Origin: Bacteroidales bacterium
Lineage (GTDB): Bacteria; Bacteroidota; Bacteroidia; Bacteroidales; Paludibacteraceae
Direction: 5' to 3'
DNA length: 64,000 nt
Assembly (NCBI GenBank): GCA_900769555.1
Contig: CAAGHA010000158.1
Coordinates: 1 to 64,000, forward strand
Position 1 is the first letter of the stretch, and the number at the start of each line of letters is the position of its first letter. The notes below the pieces were generated by a model. It was given only the letters and a program-made list of their open reading frames with translations, did not search any database and was not told the DNA's origin. Below, piece by piece: positions 27,388-35,661 of this stretch. A program made the position numbers and the translations under genes.

Positions 27388-27422
27388 AAAAAGAGGGCTT
27401 GAATAATATTATTCAGCCCTCT
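27388..27422 (-). terminator. Terminator of the tRNA-His transcript
   Basis: AGAGGGCT and AGCCCTCT form a stem around an AT-rich inner palindrome. On the minus strand it is followed by eight Ts (complement of 27386-27393), just downstream of tRNA-His. Confidence 0.8.
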
Positions 27423-27432
27423 GTATTTCTTG

Positions 27433-27507
27433 GGTGGAAGATGGGGATCGAACCCACGACCCTCAGGACCACAATCTGATACTCTAACCAACTGAGCTAC
27501 TCCCACC
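27433..27507 (-). tRNA. tRNA-His (GTG anticodon)
   Basis: The minus strand folds as a complete cloverleaf: acceptor GTGGGAG with CTTCCAC, D arm TAGCTCAGTTGGTTAGAG, anticodon loop TTGTGGT with GTG, and T arm GTGGGTTCGATCCCCAT. An extra G at -1 opposite C73 is the tRNA-His identity feature. CCA is not encoded. The charged form of this tRNA is what the his leader at 16049 would sense. Confidence 0.96.
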
Positions 27508-27520
27508 ATGAAATCTGACG

Positions 27521-27528
27521 CAAAGATA
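27521..27528 (-). promoter_or_regulatory. Putative -7 promoter element of tRNA-His
   Basis: Minus strand TATCTTTG fits TAnnTTTG and lies 14 bases upstream of the tRNA. Confidence 0.6.
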
Positions 27529-27739
27529 ATTCTATTTTCTTAGAATTACAACTAATTAATGCAAAAAATTAGTTTTTTTTATATTGAAATTATTAAGTAT
27601 TTTATAATTAGGTAAATAGATGGTTTTGTTATTTAGGGTATTTACCTCCTTTGAGAATTATTTAGTTCAGATTCTGTGTAATATGCCAAAAGTAGTAAGT
27701 AAAAATATAATTAGATGTGATTTTAAACTATTTTTAATG

Positions 27740-27747
27740 TAACTTTG
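27740..27747 (+). promoter_or_regulatory. Putative -7 promoter element for the HEAT-like and hemolysin III genes
   Basis: TAACTTTG fits TAnnTTTG and lies about 40 bases before the ATG at 27790. Confidence 0.5.
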
Positions 27748-27789
27748 TAGTTGTTGTTATTTCGAATACTTGATTAGATTTTTGTGATA

Positions 27790-28464
27790 ATGAGTAATCA
27801 ATTTTTTGTATATAATGAAAAGTTAGAGACTTATTTAAGGCAAGCAAAACATTTATTGATGCTTTCGATGAATGGTGTAGTTTCTGAAAATATGTCATCT
27901 TTGTCGTATAAATTGAATTATGGAGTTTCTTTGCCTCGAATTGTTGAATTGTCTAAACGATTCCCGAAGGATGTATTGTTGGCAAACTATTTTTGGGCAT
28001 CGAATTGTAGGGAGTTAAAAATCATGGCTACGTTGTTATACCCGGAAGAACAATTTTCCGAGGATGATTTTTATAAGTGGATGACTAATTGTTCGACGAT
28101 GGAATTAGCTGAACAGTTGGTTCGAAACCTTTTGGTTAAGTTGTCTTGGTCTGATTCTTTAATTCAAACGATTGAAAGTGCGGGTAAACCTTTCCATATT
28201 GTTATTGTTTATCTTTTGGCGACGAGGCAGATTCAGTTGGATCTTTTTGATTTTAAATACAAAGATCTTTTGCTTCAAAATGCGTCTAATTTCATACTTT
28301 CAGATGACTATCAAGTAGCAACATCGATAACTAGATTTTTAAAATTTCTATCAAGGTCAAATTCAGATGACGTTTTGACTTTATTAAATGGTTTAAGTGT
28401 TGAGTCTGCTCCTTATTTGAATATTGCAAAAGAAGAGGTGTTGACGGAGATAAATTTTTATTGA
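27790..28464 (+). CDS. HEAT-like protein resembling DNA alkylation repair (AlkD) proteins
   Basis: A 224-residue all-helical protein from ATG 27790 (a GTG 6 bases earlier is possible). The segment PRIVELSKRFPKDVLLANYF followed by SNCRELKIMATLLYPE resembles the AlkD helical repeat in which a Trp/Glu-Arg stretch lines the DNA groove. I recognise this from pattern only, so glycosylase activity is uncertain. It lies 4 bases before the hemolysin III gene and probably shares its transcript. Confidence 0.5.
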   Translation: MSNQFFVYNEKLETYLRQAKHLLMLSMNGVVSENMSSLSYKLNYGVSLPRIVELSKRFPKDVLLANYFWASNCRELKIMATLLYPEEQFSEDDFYKWMTNCSTMELAEQLVRNLLVKLSWSDSLIQTIESAGKPFHIVIVYLLATRQIQLDLFDFKYKDLLLQNASNFILSDDYQVATSITRFLKFLSRSNSDDVLTLLNGLSVESAPYLNIAKEEVLTEINFY

Positions 28465-28468
28465 ATTT

Positions 28469-29101
28469 ATGGCGAAATTTAATGTTAAAAGAGCAGAAAT
28501 AGCTAATACAATTACTCATGGTATAGTTTTTTTATTTTATTGTATAGCCTCTTTCATGATTTTAAGGAAAGGTGGAGTGTATAACAACTTCATACTTGAT
28601 TTCAGTTTGGTTGTTTATATTATTTCTCAATTGCTTATCTTTTTCTCATCTACATTTTATCATGCTATTACGAATCAAAAAGTAAAGGCTATTGCTCGTT
28701 ATGCTGATCATATCTCCATTTATGTTTCTATTGCGGGGTGCTATACGCCAATTTTGTTATGGTCGATAGGGGGAACCGTTGGTTGGGTGTTTTTCTTCAT
28801 CCTTTGGAGTTTGGTTTTAATTGGAGCAATCTATAAAATATTCTTTTTAGGTCGTTATCCCAAATTTTCTTTGGGGTTGTATTTAGGTATGGGGTGGATT
28901 GCTTTGTTTTTAATTAAGCAAATTTTTGACTCTTTTTCACCCCTTTGTTTGTGGCTGTTATTGGGCGAAGGGCTTTCCTATACTTTAGGAACCATCTTCT
29001 TCTGGAAAGATGATAAGTTTACTTATTTCCACTCTGTTTGGCATATTTTTGTTTGTTTAGGTAGTTTATTTCATTATTTCTTATTGTGGTTCCTCCTCTA
29101 A
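28469..29101 (+). CDS. Hemolysin III / PAQR family membrane protein
   Basis: A 210-residue protein with seven predicted membrane segments. It carries the family's polar residues: EIANTITHG, SSTFYHA, ARYADHISIY and the C-terminal FHSVWHIFV, which form the metal site of progestin/adipoQ-receptor proteins. Ceramidase-like hydrolase activity is proposed for the superfamily; the bacterial substrate is unknown. Its 3' end overlaps the convergent DUF4924 gene by 21 bases. Confidence 0.9.
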   Translation: MAKFNVKRAEIANTITHGIVFLFYCIASFMILRKGGVYNNFILDFSLVVYIISQLLIFFSSTFYHAITNQKVKAIARYADHISIYVSIAGCYTPILLWSIGGTVGWVFFFILWSLVLIGAIYKIFFLGRYPKFSLGLYLGMGWIALFLIKQIFDSFSPLCLWLLLGEGLSYTLGTIFFWKDDKFTYFHSVWHIFVCLGSLFHYFLLWFLL

Positions 29102-29623
29102 CCAATGTTTGTATTTTAAGGATAAAACGGCTAACAATGAACTGATTTGTTTGATTGCTACTCCTGTATCCTTGCTGATTTCTTTGCCTTGCAATTTTAA
29201 AAGTAGAATTGCGTATAATGAATGCAATGATAGTTCAATATCGTTTACTTCTGCTCCAACATTTAGTTTTCCTCTAAATTCGACAAGAAATGGTAATGTT
29301 TTAAAAAATAGAGCATTGTATTGTATCTCTTGTGGATTTTGTAATAGCTCCATGTGTAAATCGTTTAAATCGTTGATGAGGTTGATGTTTATTTGCAAAT
29401 GTCCGGAATTTTCTAAATGTTCTAATTTCATCATTTGAATCAAATTGTCGTACCAATCTCGTATTTCCTTCTTGGTATTTTCATCTTTTTGGTATTGAGA
29501 TACAATCACTTCATCGATTTTCTCGATGTCTAAATTGTAAGCTCTCAAAATATCCTCGATTTGCCACATATAGAGGAGATATTCCGCAATATTTTCTTCT
29601 TTTTTTTGCTTTGCAATAATCAT
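29081..29623 (-). CDS. DUF4924 family protein
   Basis: A 180-residue helical cytosolic protein with the family's distinctive opening MIIAKQKKEENIAEYLLYMW. Found in Bacteroidota and of unknown function. It overlaps the hemolysin III gene tail to tail by 21 bases and lies 4 bases downstream of the WG-repeat gene, so it is probably the last gene of the mutL-hslR-WG run. Confidence 0.85.
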   Translation of the reverse strand: MIIAKQKKEENIAEYLLYMWQIEDILRAYNLDIEKIDEVIVSQYQKDENTKKEIRDWYDNLIQMMKLEHLENSGHLQININLINDLNDLHMELLQNPQEIQYNALFFKTLPFLVEFRGKLNVGAEVNDIELSLHSLYAILLLKLQGKEISKDTGVAIKQISSLLAVLSLKYKHWLEEEPQ

Positions 29624-29627
29624 ATTT

Positions 29628-30146
29628 CTATTGTTTCTTGATTTTTCCTTTTTCTGTTAATATAAACCGTTCTTTATCATTGTAGTATTCATAACAATTT
29701 TCATTGTTATTCCATTGACGTTCGTATTGAAAAGGTTTTACTATACCTCCTTTTTTGTCAATGATACCCCACAATCCATCCTCCCAGATAATCTCAGCAC
29801 TTCCATCGGTTGCGGATTTATCGGATTCTTTTCCTAAATTTTGTACAGCACATCTTTTTTTTTGGAATTTTTCAGCTGTACTAAATTGAGGAGTTATTTT
29901 AATATTTCCCTTTTTATCAATGAAACCAATTTTTTTGTTTTTTTCAATTCTACGGAGTCCACTAGAAAATTTATCTGCTAATGATCCGATATAATAGACA
30001 TTGCAATAAGTTTCTCCATTGTTATTTTTATAACATTCAATTAATTCTCCATTTTCATTTTCAGTATTGGAAAGAATCATTTTTTGAGCTGATACAGTAA
30101 ATATTGTTGCTCCGAATAGTATGGTGAGATAAACGAACTTTTTCAT
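29628..30146 (-). CDS. Secreted WG-repeat protein
   Basis: A 172-residue protein with a signal peptide (1 to about 20, ending VSAQ). Two WG-type beta repeats are visible: IGFIDKKGNIKITPQFS and LWGIIDKKGGIVKPFQY. WG-repeat proteins are common, small, surface or periplasmic proteins without a known general function. It lies 12 bases after hslR on the same strand. Confidence 0.8.
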   Translation of the reverse strand: MKKFVYLTILFGATIFTVSAQKMILSNTENENGELIECYKNNNGETYCNVYYIGSLADKFSSGLRRIEKNKKIGFIDKKGNIKITPQFSTAEKFQKKRCAVQNLGKESDKSATDGSAEIIWEDGLWGIIDKKGGIVKPFQYERQWNNNENCYEYYNDKERFILTEKGKIKKQ

Positions 30147-30158
30147 GATTGTTTATTT

Positions 30159-30590
30159 TTAGTCTTCTTCGGTAAAGATAAAAAAATCTTCATAATCTTC
30201 CATAGGATCCATAAATTGTTCGATGTCTCGTCTCTCTTTTTTTGTTGGTCGGCCGGTTCCTCTATCTCTTTTTCCAAACGATGAGTATTTAGACATCTCT
30301 AGAATTTCAAGTTGGTCTGCGGTTGTTACATTTTCCATAAAATCAGGAACAAGTTTTGCCCCCATTCTATTTTCAGTCAGATCCAATACCTTAAAAGAGT
30401 AAGTGATTGGTGCTTTTTTGATTTGAATAATATCTCCTATTCGAATATTTCGAGAGGCCTTGATACTATTTCCTCCAATCATAATTTTTCCTTTTTTACA
30501 AGCGTCTGCAGCTAAACTTCTTGTTTTAAAGAGACGTACAGCCCATAGCCACTTGTCAATTCGCACCTCTTCTTTTATTGTTTTTGCCAT
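30159..30590 (-). CDS. hslR: Hsp15-like S4-domain RNA-binding protein
   Basis: A 143-residue protein with an S4 domain (about 9-65: VRIDKWLWAVRLFKTRSLAADACKKG is its first helix pair) and a basic tail GRPTKKERRD. In E. coli Hsp15 recycles stalled 50S subunits carrying nascent chains. Its ATG overlaps the mutL stop by one base (TAATG), so it is coupled to mutL. Confidence 0.88.
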   Translation of the reverse strand: MAKTIKEEVRIDKWLWAVRLFKTRSLAADACKKGKIMIGGNSIKASRNIRIGDIIQIKKAPITYSFKVLDLTENRMGAKLVPDFMENVTTADQLEILEMSKYSSFGKRDRGTGRPTKKERRDIEQFMDPMEDYEDFFIFTEED

Positions 30591-32482
30591 TATTTAAATC
30601 TTTTTTCAATCTCTTCATTTTCAATGGTTGAGATGATTTTTTTATTTTCTTCTGTAAAGGAAGGGTTATTGCAAGAAAACAAATTGCAAACTAACTCCAT
30701 CATCTCTTCTTGAGTTAAACGTTGTCCGACAGTGATTGCGGTTGTTTTTGCTAAAGAAAGAGCCATTTTTCTCTTTAATTCATCTCTTAAATCTTTATTC
30801 TCTAACTTTGCTTCATTGATTATTTCTAATAAGTAATCTTTGATCGCAGAGGGTTTTAAGTCGGAAGGAGTCCCGTTTATAGCGTATGTGTTTTTCCCAA
30901 ATGGTTCTATTTCAAATCCTAAATAATTTAAATCGTCCAATAGCTCTTTTAAAACTAAACTTTCAGACTCTAAAAGTTCTAACATCTCAGGGAATAATAA
31001 CTTTTGAGATACTCCGGATTCGTTATTAATGCATTGCATATATTGATCAAATAAAACTCTTTCATGTGCTCGGTGTTGATCAATACAAGTTAAACCTGAT
31101 TTTGTTGTCGTGAAAATATATTTTGATTTATATTGAAAATAAATGGCTTTATTCTCATCTTTCCCCATGTTTAAATCAAGTTGTTCAGCTTCTTTTTCCT
31201 CTTGAAACTGATCTTCTGCAGAGGTGAAGTCAAATTCATTTCTCTTTATGGTTTCTGAGAATAGAGAATCATCCGTTTCGAATGGAGTCAGACCACTTTG
31301 TTTCTCAAATCCGTTATAGAGTTGTTCCCAATTGGTTTTTGTATCACTTCTTTTATAGCTACTTTTTTCGCTAGCAAACGGATTGTAGGTAGGATCAACT
31401 TTTATCAGAGGGGTATCTAGAATCTCTGTAGAGTGAGTTTTGTAGGGAAAATTGATTGTTTCCGGCGATTCAAAATCAATGGCCGGTGTGACATTAAATT
31501 TTCCTAAAGCTTCTTTGACGCAAGCCATAACAATCGGCCATATTGCTTGTTCACTTTCAAATTTGATTTCCGTTTTTGTTGGATGTATATTAACATCGAT
31601 ACTACTAGGATCGATGGTAAAGTAAATAAAGTAATCGGGAGATGTATTCGGTTGGATCATTCGATCAAATGCTTGCATCACTGCTTTATGAAAGTAGGGA
31701 TGACGCATATATCTACCATTTACAAAAAAGTATTGTTTACTATTTTGTTTCTTTGCCGTTTCCGGTCCTCCGACAAATCCTGATATTTGTACAATAGAAG
31801 AATCTGCATTGATACTAAGAAGTTGCGAATTAATTCCTTTCCCAAATAAAGAAACAATACGTTCTTTTACGTTACAAGATTTCAATTTGTAACAGACTTC
31901 GTTATTATGAATTAATTCAAAGGAAATAGAGGGATTTACCAAAACAATTCGAAAAAATTCTTTTTCGATATGCGTAAATTCTGTTGTATTTGATTTTAAA
32001 AACTTTCTTCTTGCCGGTACATTATAAAAGATATTCTTAATGGCAAAGTTTGTCCCATTAGGGCACATTATAGACTCTTGTTTTTCAACATTACCTCCGG
32101 ACATTTCAATAAGTGTGCCTATTTCATCTTCTTTTCGTTTGGTTTTGAGTTCAACTTGTGCTATTGCCCCGATTGAGGCCAATGCTTCTCCTCTGAACCC
32201 CATTGTTTGTAAAGAAAAGAGATCATCTGCAGATTTTATTTTGGATGTGGCATGTCGTTCAAAACAGAGTCTTGCATCTGTTTCACTCATTCCCTTCCCA
32301 TTATCTATTACCTGAATTAATGTTCTACCTGCGTCTTTTATTATTATTTGTATTTCTGTAGAACCTGCATCAATGGAGTTTTCAACTAACTCTTTAATAA
32401 CAGAAGCCGGACGTTGAATTACCTCTCCGGCAGCAATTTGATTGGCAACTGTATCGGGTAATAAGTGGATTATATCGCTCAT
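30590..32482 (-). CDS. mutL: DNA mismatch repair protein MutL
   Basis: GHKL ATPase that links MutS mismatch recognition to strand removal. The 630 residues have motif I ENSIDAG (34-40), DNGKG (60-64) and GFRGEAL (95-101). The C-terminal domain has an endonuclease-type motif DQHRAHERVLFD, a variant of DQHA(X)2E(X)4E with Asp at the last position, so nicking activity is plausible but the downstream zinc motifs look degenerate. First gene of the run mutL-hslR-WG-DUF4924. Confidence 0.95.
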   Translation of the reverse strand: MSDIIHLLPDTVANQIAAGEVIQRPASVIKELVENSIDAGSTEIQIIIKDAGRTLIQVIDNGKGMSETDARLCFERHATSKIKSADDLFSLQTMGFRGEALASIGAIAQVELKTKRKEDEIGTLIEMSGGNVEKQESIMCPNGTNFAIKNIFYNVPARRKFLKSNTTEFTHIEKEFFRIVLVNPSISFELIHNNEVCYKLKSCNVKERIVSLFGKGINSQLLSINADSSIVQISGFVGGPETAKKQNSKQYFFVNGRYMRHPYFHKAVMQAFDRMIQPNTSPDYFIYFTIDPSSIDVNIHPTKTEIKFESEQAIWPIVMACVKEALGKFNVTPAIDFESPETINFPYKTHSTEILDTPLIKVDPTYNPFASEKSSYKRSDTKTNWEQLYNGFEKQSGLTPFETDDSLFSETIKRNEFDFTSAEDQFQEEKEAEQLDLNMGKDENKAIYFQYKSKYIFTTTKSGLTCIDQHRAHERVLFDQYMQCINNESGVSQKLLFPEMLELLESESLVLKELLDDLNYLGFEIEPFGKNTYAINGTPSDLKPSAIKDYLLEIINEAKLENKDLRDELKRKMALSLAKTTAITVGQRLTQEEMMELVCNLFSCNNPSFTEENKKIISTIENEEIEKRFK

Positions 32483-32521
32483 TTTAAGTAGATTTCAGTT
32501 CGTTTAAAAATTTAGATTAAT

Positions 32522-32791
32522 TTATTTTAAGAAATAGAGAAGAGCAATTATTGCGATAGCCATAATGCACATTTGCATCATTCGTGAGGACTCTGAACTT
32601 CTTTTTATTTTACTTTGTTCATGAAACATTCCTTTTCTAACGATTGTCCCTTCGCCTTTTTTTTCTTCGGCTAATTTTTGCTGAACACGTTTCATACGCT
32701 CCTCTCGCTCCTCCTTCTGAGGATCGTAGTAACGATAACTGACATTGTATTGTCTTATTTTTGGTGTTTTGAAAAAATTAAAAATAGCCAT
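32522..32791 (-). CDS. Small membrane-anchored protein of unknown function
   Basis: An 89-residue protein with FKTPKIRQYNVSYRYYDPQKEEREERM at the start, a charged middle and a C-terminal membrane segment (about 70-88). The arrangement recurs in Bacteroidota, and the gene sits between mlaF and mutL. I do not recognise a function. Confidence 0.7.
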   Translation of the reverse strand: MAIFNFFKTPKIRQYNVSYRYYDPQKEEREERMKRVQQKLAEEKKGEGTIVRKGMFHEQSKIKRSSESSRMMQMCIMAIAIIALLYFLK

Positions 32792-32799
32792 ATTGTTAT

Positions 32800-33561
32800 T
32801 TATTTTGAAGTATGAACGTTTTTTATTTTTTTGAAAAGTTCTGAGGCAAAAATGAAATCATCCAAAGGTTGGCATCCTGTATTGTAAATCTCTTCACAAT
32901 TTCCTTGCCAAGCTTTTTCTCCTTTGTTGATAAATACAATGTTTTCACCTATTTCCATTACGGAGTTCATATCGTGTGTGTTGATAATTGTCGTGATATT
33001 AAATTCATGCGTAATATCTTGAATCAGTCTATCAATAAGCAGAGAGGTTTTAGGGTCTAATCCGGAATTGGGTTCATCGCAGAACAGATACTTCGGATTA
33101 AGAACGATAGCACGAGCAATTGCAGCTCTTTTTTGCATACCTCCACTAATTTCAGATGGAAACAAATCTATAGCATGGGAAAGTTCAACACGCTCTAAGC
33201 AGAATCTTGCTCTGCAATCTTTTTCTTCTTCGGTTTCATCCGAAAACATATCCAATGGGAAACGTACATTTTCCAAAACGGTCATTGAATCAAATAGGGC
33301 AGACCCCTGAAACAACATACCAATTTCTCGACGAAGTTGGTTTAGTTGCTTTCTCTTCATTTGGGTAATATCTCTTCCATCGTACAAGATGTGACCGGAA
33401 TCAATTCTATGGATTCCCACAATGCTCTTCATTAGCACGGTCTTTCCTGATCCGCTTTGACCGATAATCAAGTTAGTTTTACCTGATTCAAATTTTGCAG
33501 ATACATTTTTTAGGACTTGATTCCCATCGAAAGTTTTAACGGCATTTTGAACTTCAATCAT
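32800..33561 (-). CDS. mlaF: MlaF-like ABC transporter ATP-binding protein
   Basis: The 253 residues contain Walker A GQSGSGKT, the signature SGGMQKR, Walker B YLFCDEPNSGLD and the switch His in NTHDMNS. Family assignment (MlaF/Ttg2A) rests on the SGLDPKTS motif and the adjacent MlaE gene. It powers lipid trafficking between the two membranes. It overlaps mlaE by 4 bases. The MlaD substrate-binding partner is not adjacent in this window. Confidence 0.9.
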   Translation of the reverse strand: MIEVQNAVKTFDGNQVLKNVSAKFESGKTNLIIGQSGSGKTVLMKSIVGIHRIDSGHILYDGRDITQMKRKQLNQLRREIGMLFQGSALFDSMTVLENVRFPLDMFSDETEEEKDCRARFCLERVELSHAIDLFPSEISGGMQKRAAIARAIVLNPKYLFCDEPNSGLDPKTSLLIDRLIQDITHEFNITTIINTHDMNSVMEIGENIVFINKGEKAWQGNCEEIYNTGCQPLDDFIFASELFKKIKNVHTSK

Positions 33562-34298
33562 GTTAGTAGTAGTTTAGTGAGCATTACGTTAAACAATAAA
33601 ATTAATACACTACTATTTACAACGGCATCTGTACTTGATTTCCCCACTTCTAAAGCTCCTCCTTTAACGGTGTAGCCGTAGTATGATGATACAGATGCAA
33701 TAATGAATGCAAATACAATTCCCTTTATCACAGAGTAGGTAACGTAAAATGGAATAAAAGCATATTGTATTCCTTCCTCGTAATCATGAACTGTAATGAT
33801 GTCTGTAAATATTCCTACGCAGTATCCACCAATGATTCCTACAAACATACTTACTAAAACCAAGCATGGGATTATAGTCATAAATGCAATGATTTTAGGA
33901 AGTATAAGGTAGTTTGCAGAATTTACTCCCATTATATCCAAAGCATCGATCTGCTCTGTAATTCGCATTGTACCTATTTCCGATGCAATGTTAGATCCTA
34001 CTTTCCCTGCCAATATCAAACACATAATTGAAGAAGAAAACTCCAACAAGAGTGTGTCTCTGGTTGCCAATCCTGTCGAATAGGTCGGAAGAAGTGGATT
34101 CTCTGTATTTAAAACCATTTGAATGGTAATTACCGCACCGATGAATGTGGAGATAATTACAACGATGGCAAGAGAATCTATTCCTTGTTTTTTTACCTCG
34201 TTGACGTACTGTTTCCAAAATATACTCCATCTGTCCGGTTTTGTAAATGTCCGATACATTAGAGATGAGTATTCGCCAACTTTTTCTATTGCATTCAT
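33558..34298 (-). CDS. mlaE: MlaE-like ABC transporter permease
   Basis: A 246-residue MlaE/YrbE-type permease with about six hydrophobic segments. It includes the family motif GKVGSNIASEIGTMRITEQIDAL. It pairs with MlaF in outer-membrane phospholipid homeostasis. A palindromic operator candidate and a promoter lie just upstream. Confidence 0.92.
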   Translation of the reverse strand: MNAIEKVGEYSSLMYRTFTKPDRWSIFWKQYVNEVKKQGIDSLAIVVIISTFIGAVITIQMVLNTENPLLPTYSTGLATRDTLLLEFSSSIMCLILAGKVGSNIASEIGTMRITEQIDALDIMGVNSANYLILPKIIAFMTIIPCLVLVSMFVGIIGGYCVGIFTDIITVHDYEEGIQYAFIPFYVTYSVIKGIVFAFIIASVSSYYGYTVKGGALEVGKSSTDAVVNSSVLILLFNVMLTKLLLT

Positions 34299-34317
34299 AA
34301 TCTTAATATTATAGTTC

Positions 34318-34333
34318 TAACAAACTTGTTAGT
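34318..34333. promoter_or_regulatory. Candidate operator dyad upstream of mlaE
   Basis: CTAACAA and TTGTTAG form a 7-bp dyad around two central bases, located in the short leader between the mlaE promoter and its start (19-35 bases upstream). The shape suits a helix-turn-helix repressor dimer; no regulator is encoded next to it. Confidence 0.35.
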
Positions 34334-34361
34334 TAATACTTTTCATAAAAATACCTTATCA

Positions 34362-34369
34362 CAAAGGTA
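34362..34369 (-). promoter_or_regulatory. Putative -7 promoter element of mlaEF
   Basis: Minus strand TACCTTTG fits TAnnTTTG and lies between the thioesterase stop and mlaE, implying a separate mla transcript. Confidence 0.55.
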
Positions 34370-34375
34370 AGAAAT

Positions 34376-35110
34376 TTATCCTAATCGAATCTTACTTTTG
34401 CAAACTGATTTTCCTGAATTATTCTTTAAATCAACTAAAAAATCATTGTCCGTAACATTGGTTTTGTAAAGGTGTAGTGTCTCGCCATACAGACACTCTT
34501 CAACAAATTCAACTTCAAAACGCATAATTTCTTTCTTTTTAAATTCTTCTAAAGAAAAGGCGTCAATAATGTATTCAACATATTTAGAGCTGTTTAGGTG
34601 TTGATTTATGTCGATGTCGCTGTATTTTACTCTAAAAGTTTCAACGAGTTGACTTTCAGTGTTAGTTTGTGCAAATTTGATAGTTCGTTCAATCGGACAC
34701 TCTTTATCACAAATGTATGATTGTAATTTTTCGTCGTTTAGAAGTACCGGTTTTCTCGTTTCCGTGTCAATCATTGCCCAAACTGTTTTTGCATATCCTA
34801 AAATCTTTTCATCTTTGTCAAGAATTGCAAAATTTCTGAGAGTAAAAAGTTTCATTACATTTTCCACCCACGTTTGAATTTTAATATCTTCATTGCTTTG
34901 TGGGAAATTGAACATTTCTATGGATACCCGTGATAGAACCCAAGAACGTTTGTTTTTATTAATCGCTTCCATTCCAAAACCTCTTGCGTCTGCGTGATAT
35001 CCTGCCACGTTTAACAAGTAATTTATTAGCAATGGAAGTGTTAGTTTATTTCTGAAATCAACCTCGAAGGGTCTGATTTTAAATAGATATTCACCAACTT
35101 TTTCTTTCAT
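34376..35110 (-). CDS. Acyl-ACP thioesterase (FatA/FatB-like)
   Basis: A 244-residue double hotdog-fold thioesterase that releases fatty acid from acyl carrier protein. Typical stretches are VDFRNKLTLPLLINYLLNVAGYHAD and, in the second hotdog, VKYSDIDINQHLNSSKYVEYIID. It overlaps ilvN by 4 bases, so it belongs to the ilv operon. That location suggests a link between branched-chain amino acid supply and branched fatty acids, which is inference. Confidence 0.88.
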   Translation of the reverse strand: MKEKVGEYLFKIRPFEVDFRNKLTLPLLINYLLNVAGYHADARGFGMEAINKNKRSWVLSRVSIEMFNFPQSNEDIKIQTWVENVMKLFTLRNFAILDKDEKILGYAKTVWAMIDTETRKPVLLNDEKLQSYICDKECPIERTIKFAQTNTESQLVETFRVKYSDIDINQHLNSSKYVEYIIDAFSLEEFKKKEIMRFEVEFVEECLYGETLHLYKTNVTDNDFLVDLKNNSGKSVCKSKIRLG

Positions 35111-35658
35111 GATTCACTTTTTTTCCATTTTTCTTCGTATTTCTCTAATATATCGGAAAGACGCTCAATCTTTGATTTTGTAATAGCAATTCGTCCGGAA
35201 CGTATGAATTGAAGGACTTTCATTTTTTGACTAAGTTCATCAAATAATCCTTGGGTTTCATTGTAATGTCCTGTTTTTTCCAATACGACACAATTTTGAG
35301 TCATTTCAAGAATACGAATGTTATATTTTCTAATCAAATCTTCGATAGAGCCTAATTGTATAAAATCTTCTGTTGCAATTTTATACAGTGCAATCTCTTG
35401 ATAAACCAACTCTTCGTCGGTGTTATAGAATGATTTTATAATATCGATTCTTTTGTCAATTTGTTTTACAACTTTTTCGATTGTATCTTCATCTGTATAG
35501 GTTGTAATGGTAAATTTATGTATTCCCTCAAGGGCTGAAGGTGAAACTGAGAGTGTTTCTATATTCAGACCTCTTCGAGTAAAAATAATACTGATTTGAT
35601 TTAACAAACCAACATGGTTTTCAGAGAATATGATTATTGTATATAATTTCTTTTCCAT
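35107..35658 (-). CDS. ilvN: Acetolactate synthase small (regulatory) subunit
   Basis: A 183-residue ACT-domain protein that stabilises IlvB and usually confers valine feedback. Opening YTIIIFSENHVGLLNQISIIF and RGLNIETLSVSPS are typical. It lies 3 bases after ilvB and overlaps the thioesterase by 4. Confidence 0.93.
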   Translation of the reverse strand: MEKKLYTIIIFSENHVGLLNQISIIFTRRGLNIETLSVSPSALEGIHKFTITTYTDEDTIEKVVKQIDKRIDIIKSFYNTDEELVYQEIALYKIATEDFIQLGSIEDLIRKYNIRILEMTQNCVVLEKTGHYNETQGLFDELSQKMKVLQFIRSGRIAITKSKIERLSDILEKYEEKWKKSES

Positions 35659-35661
35659 GAC

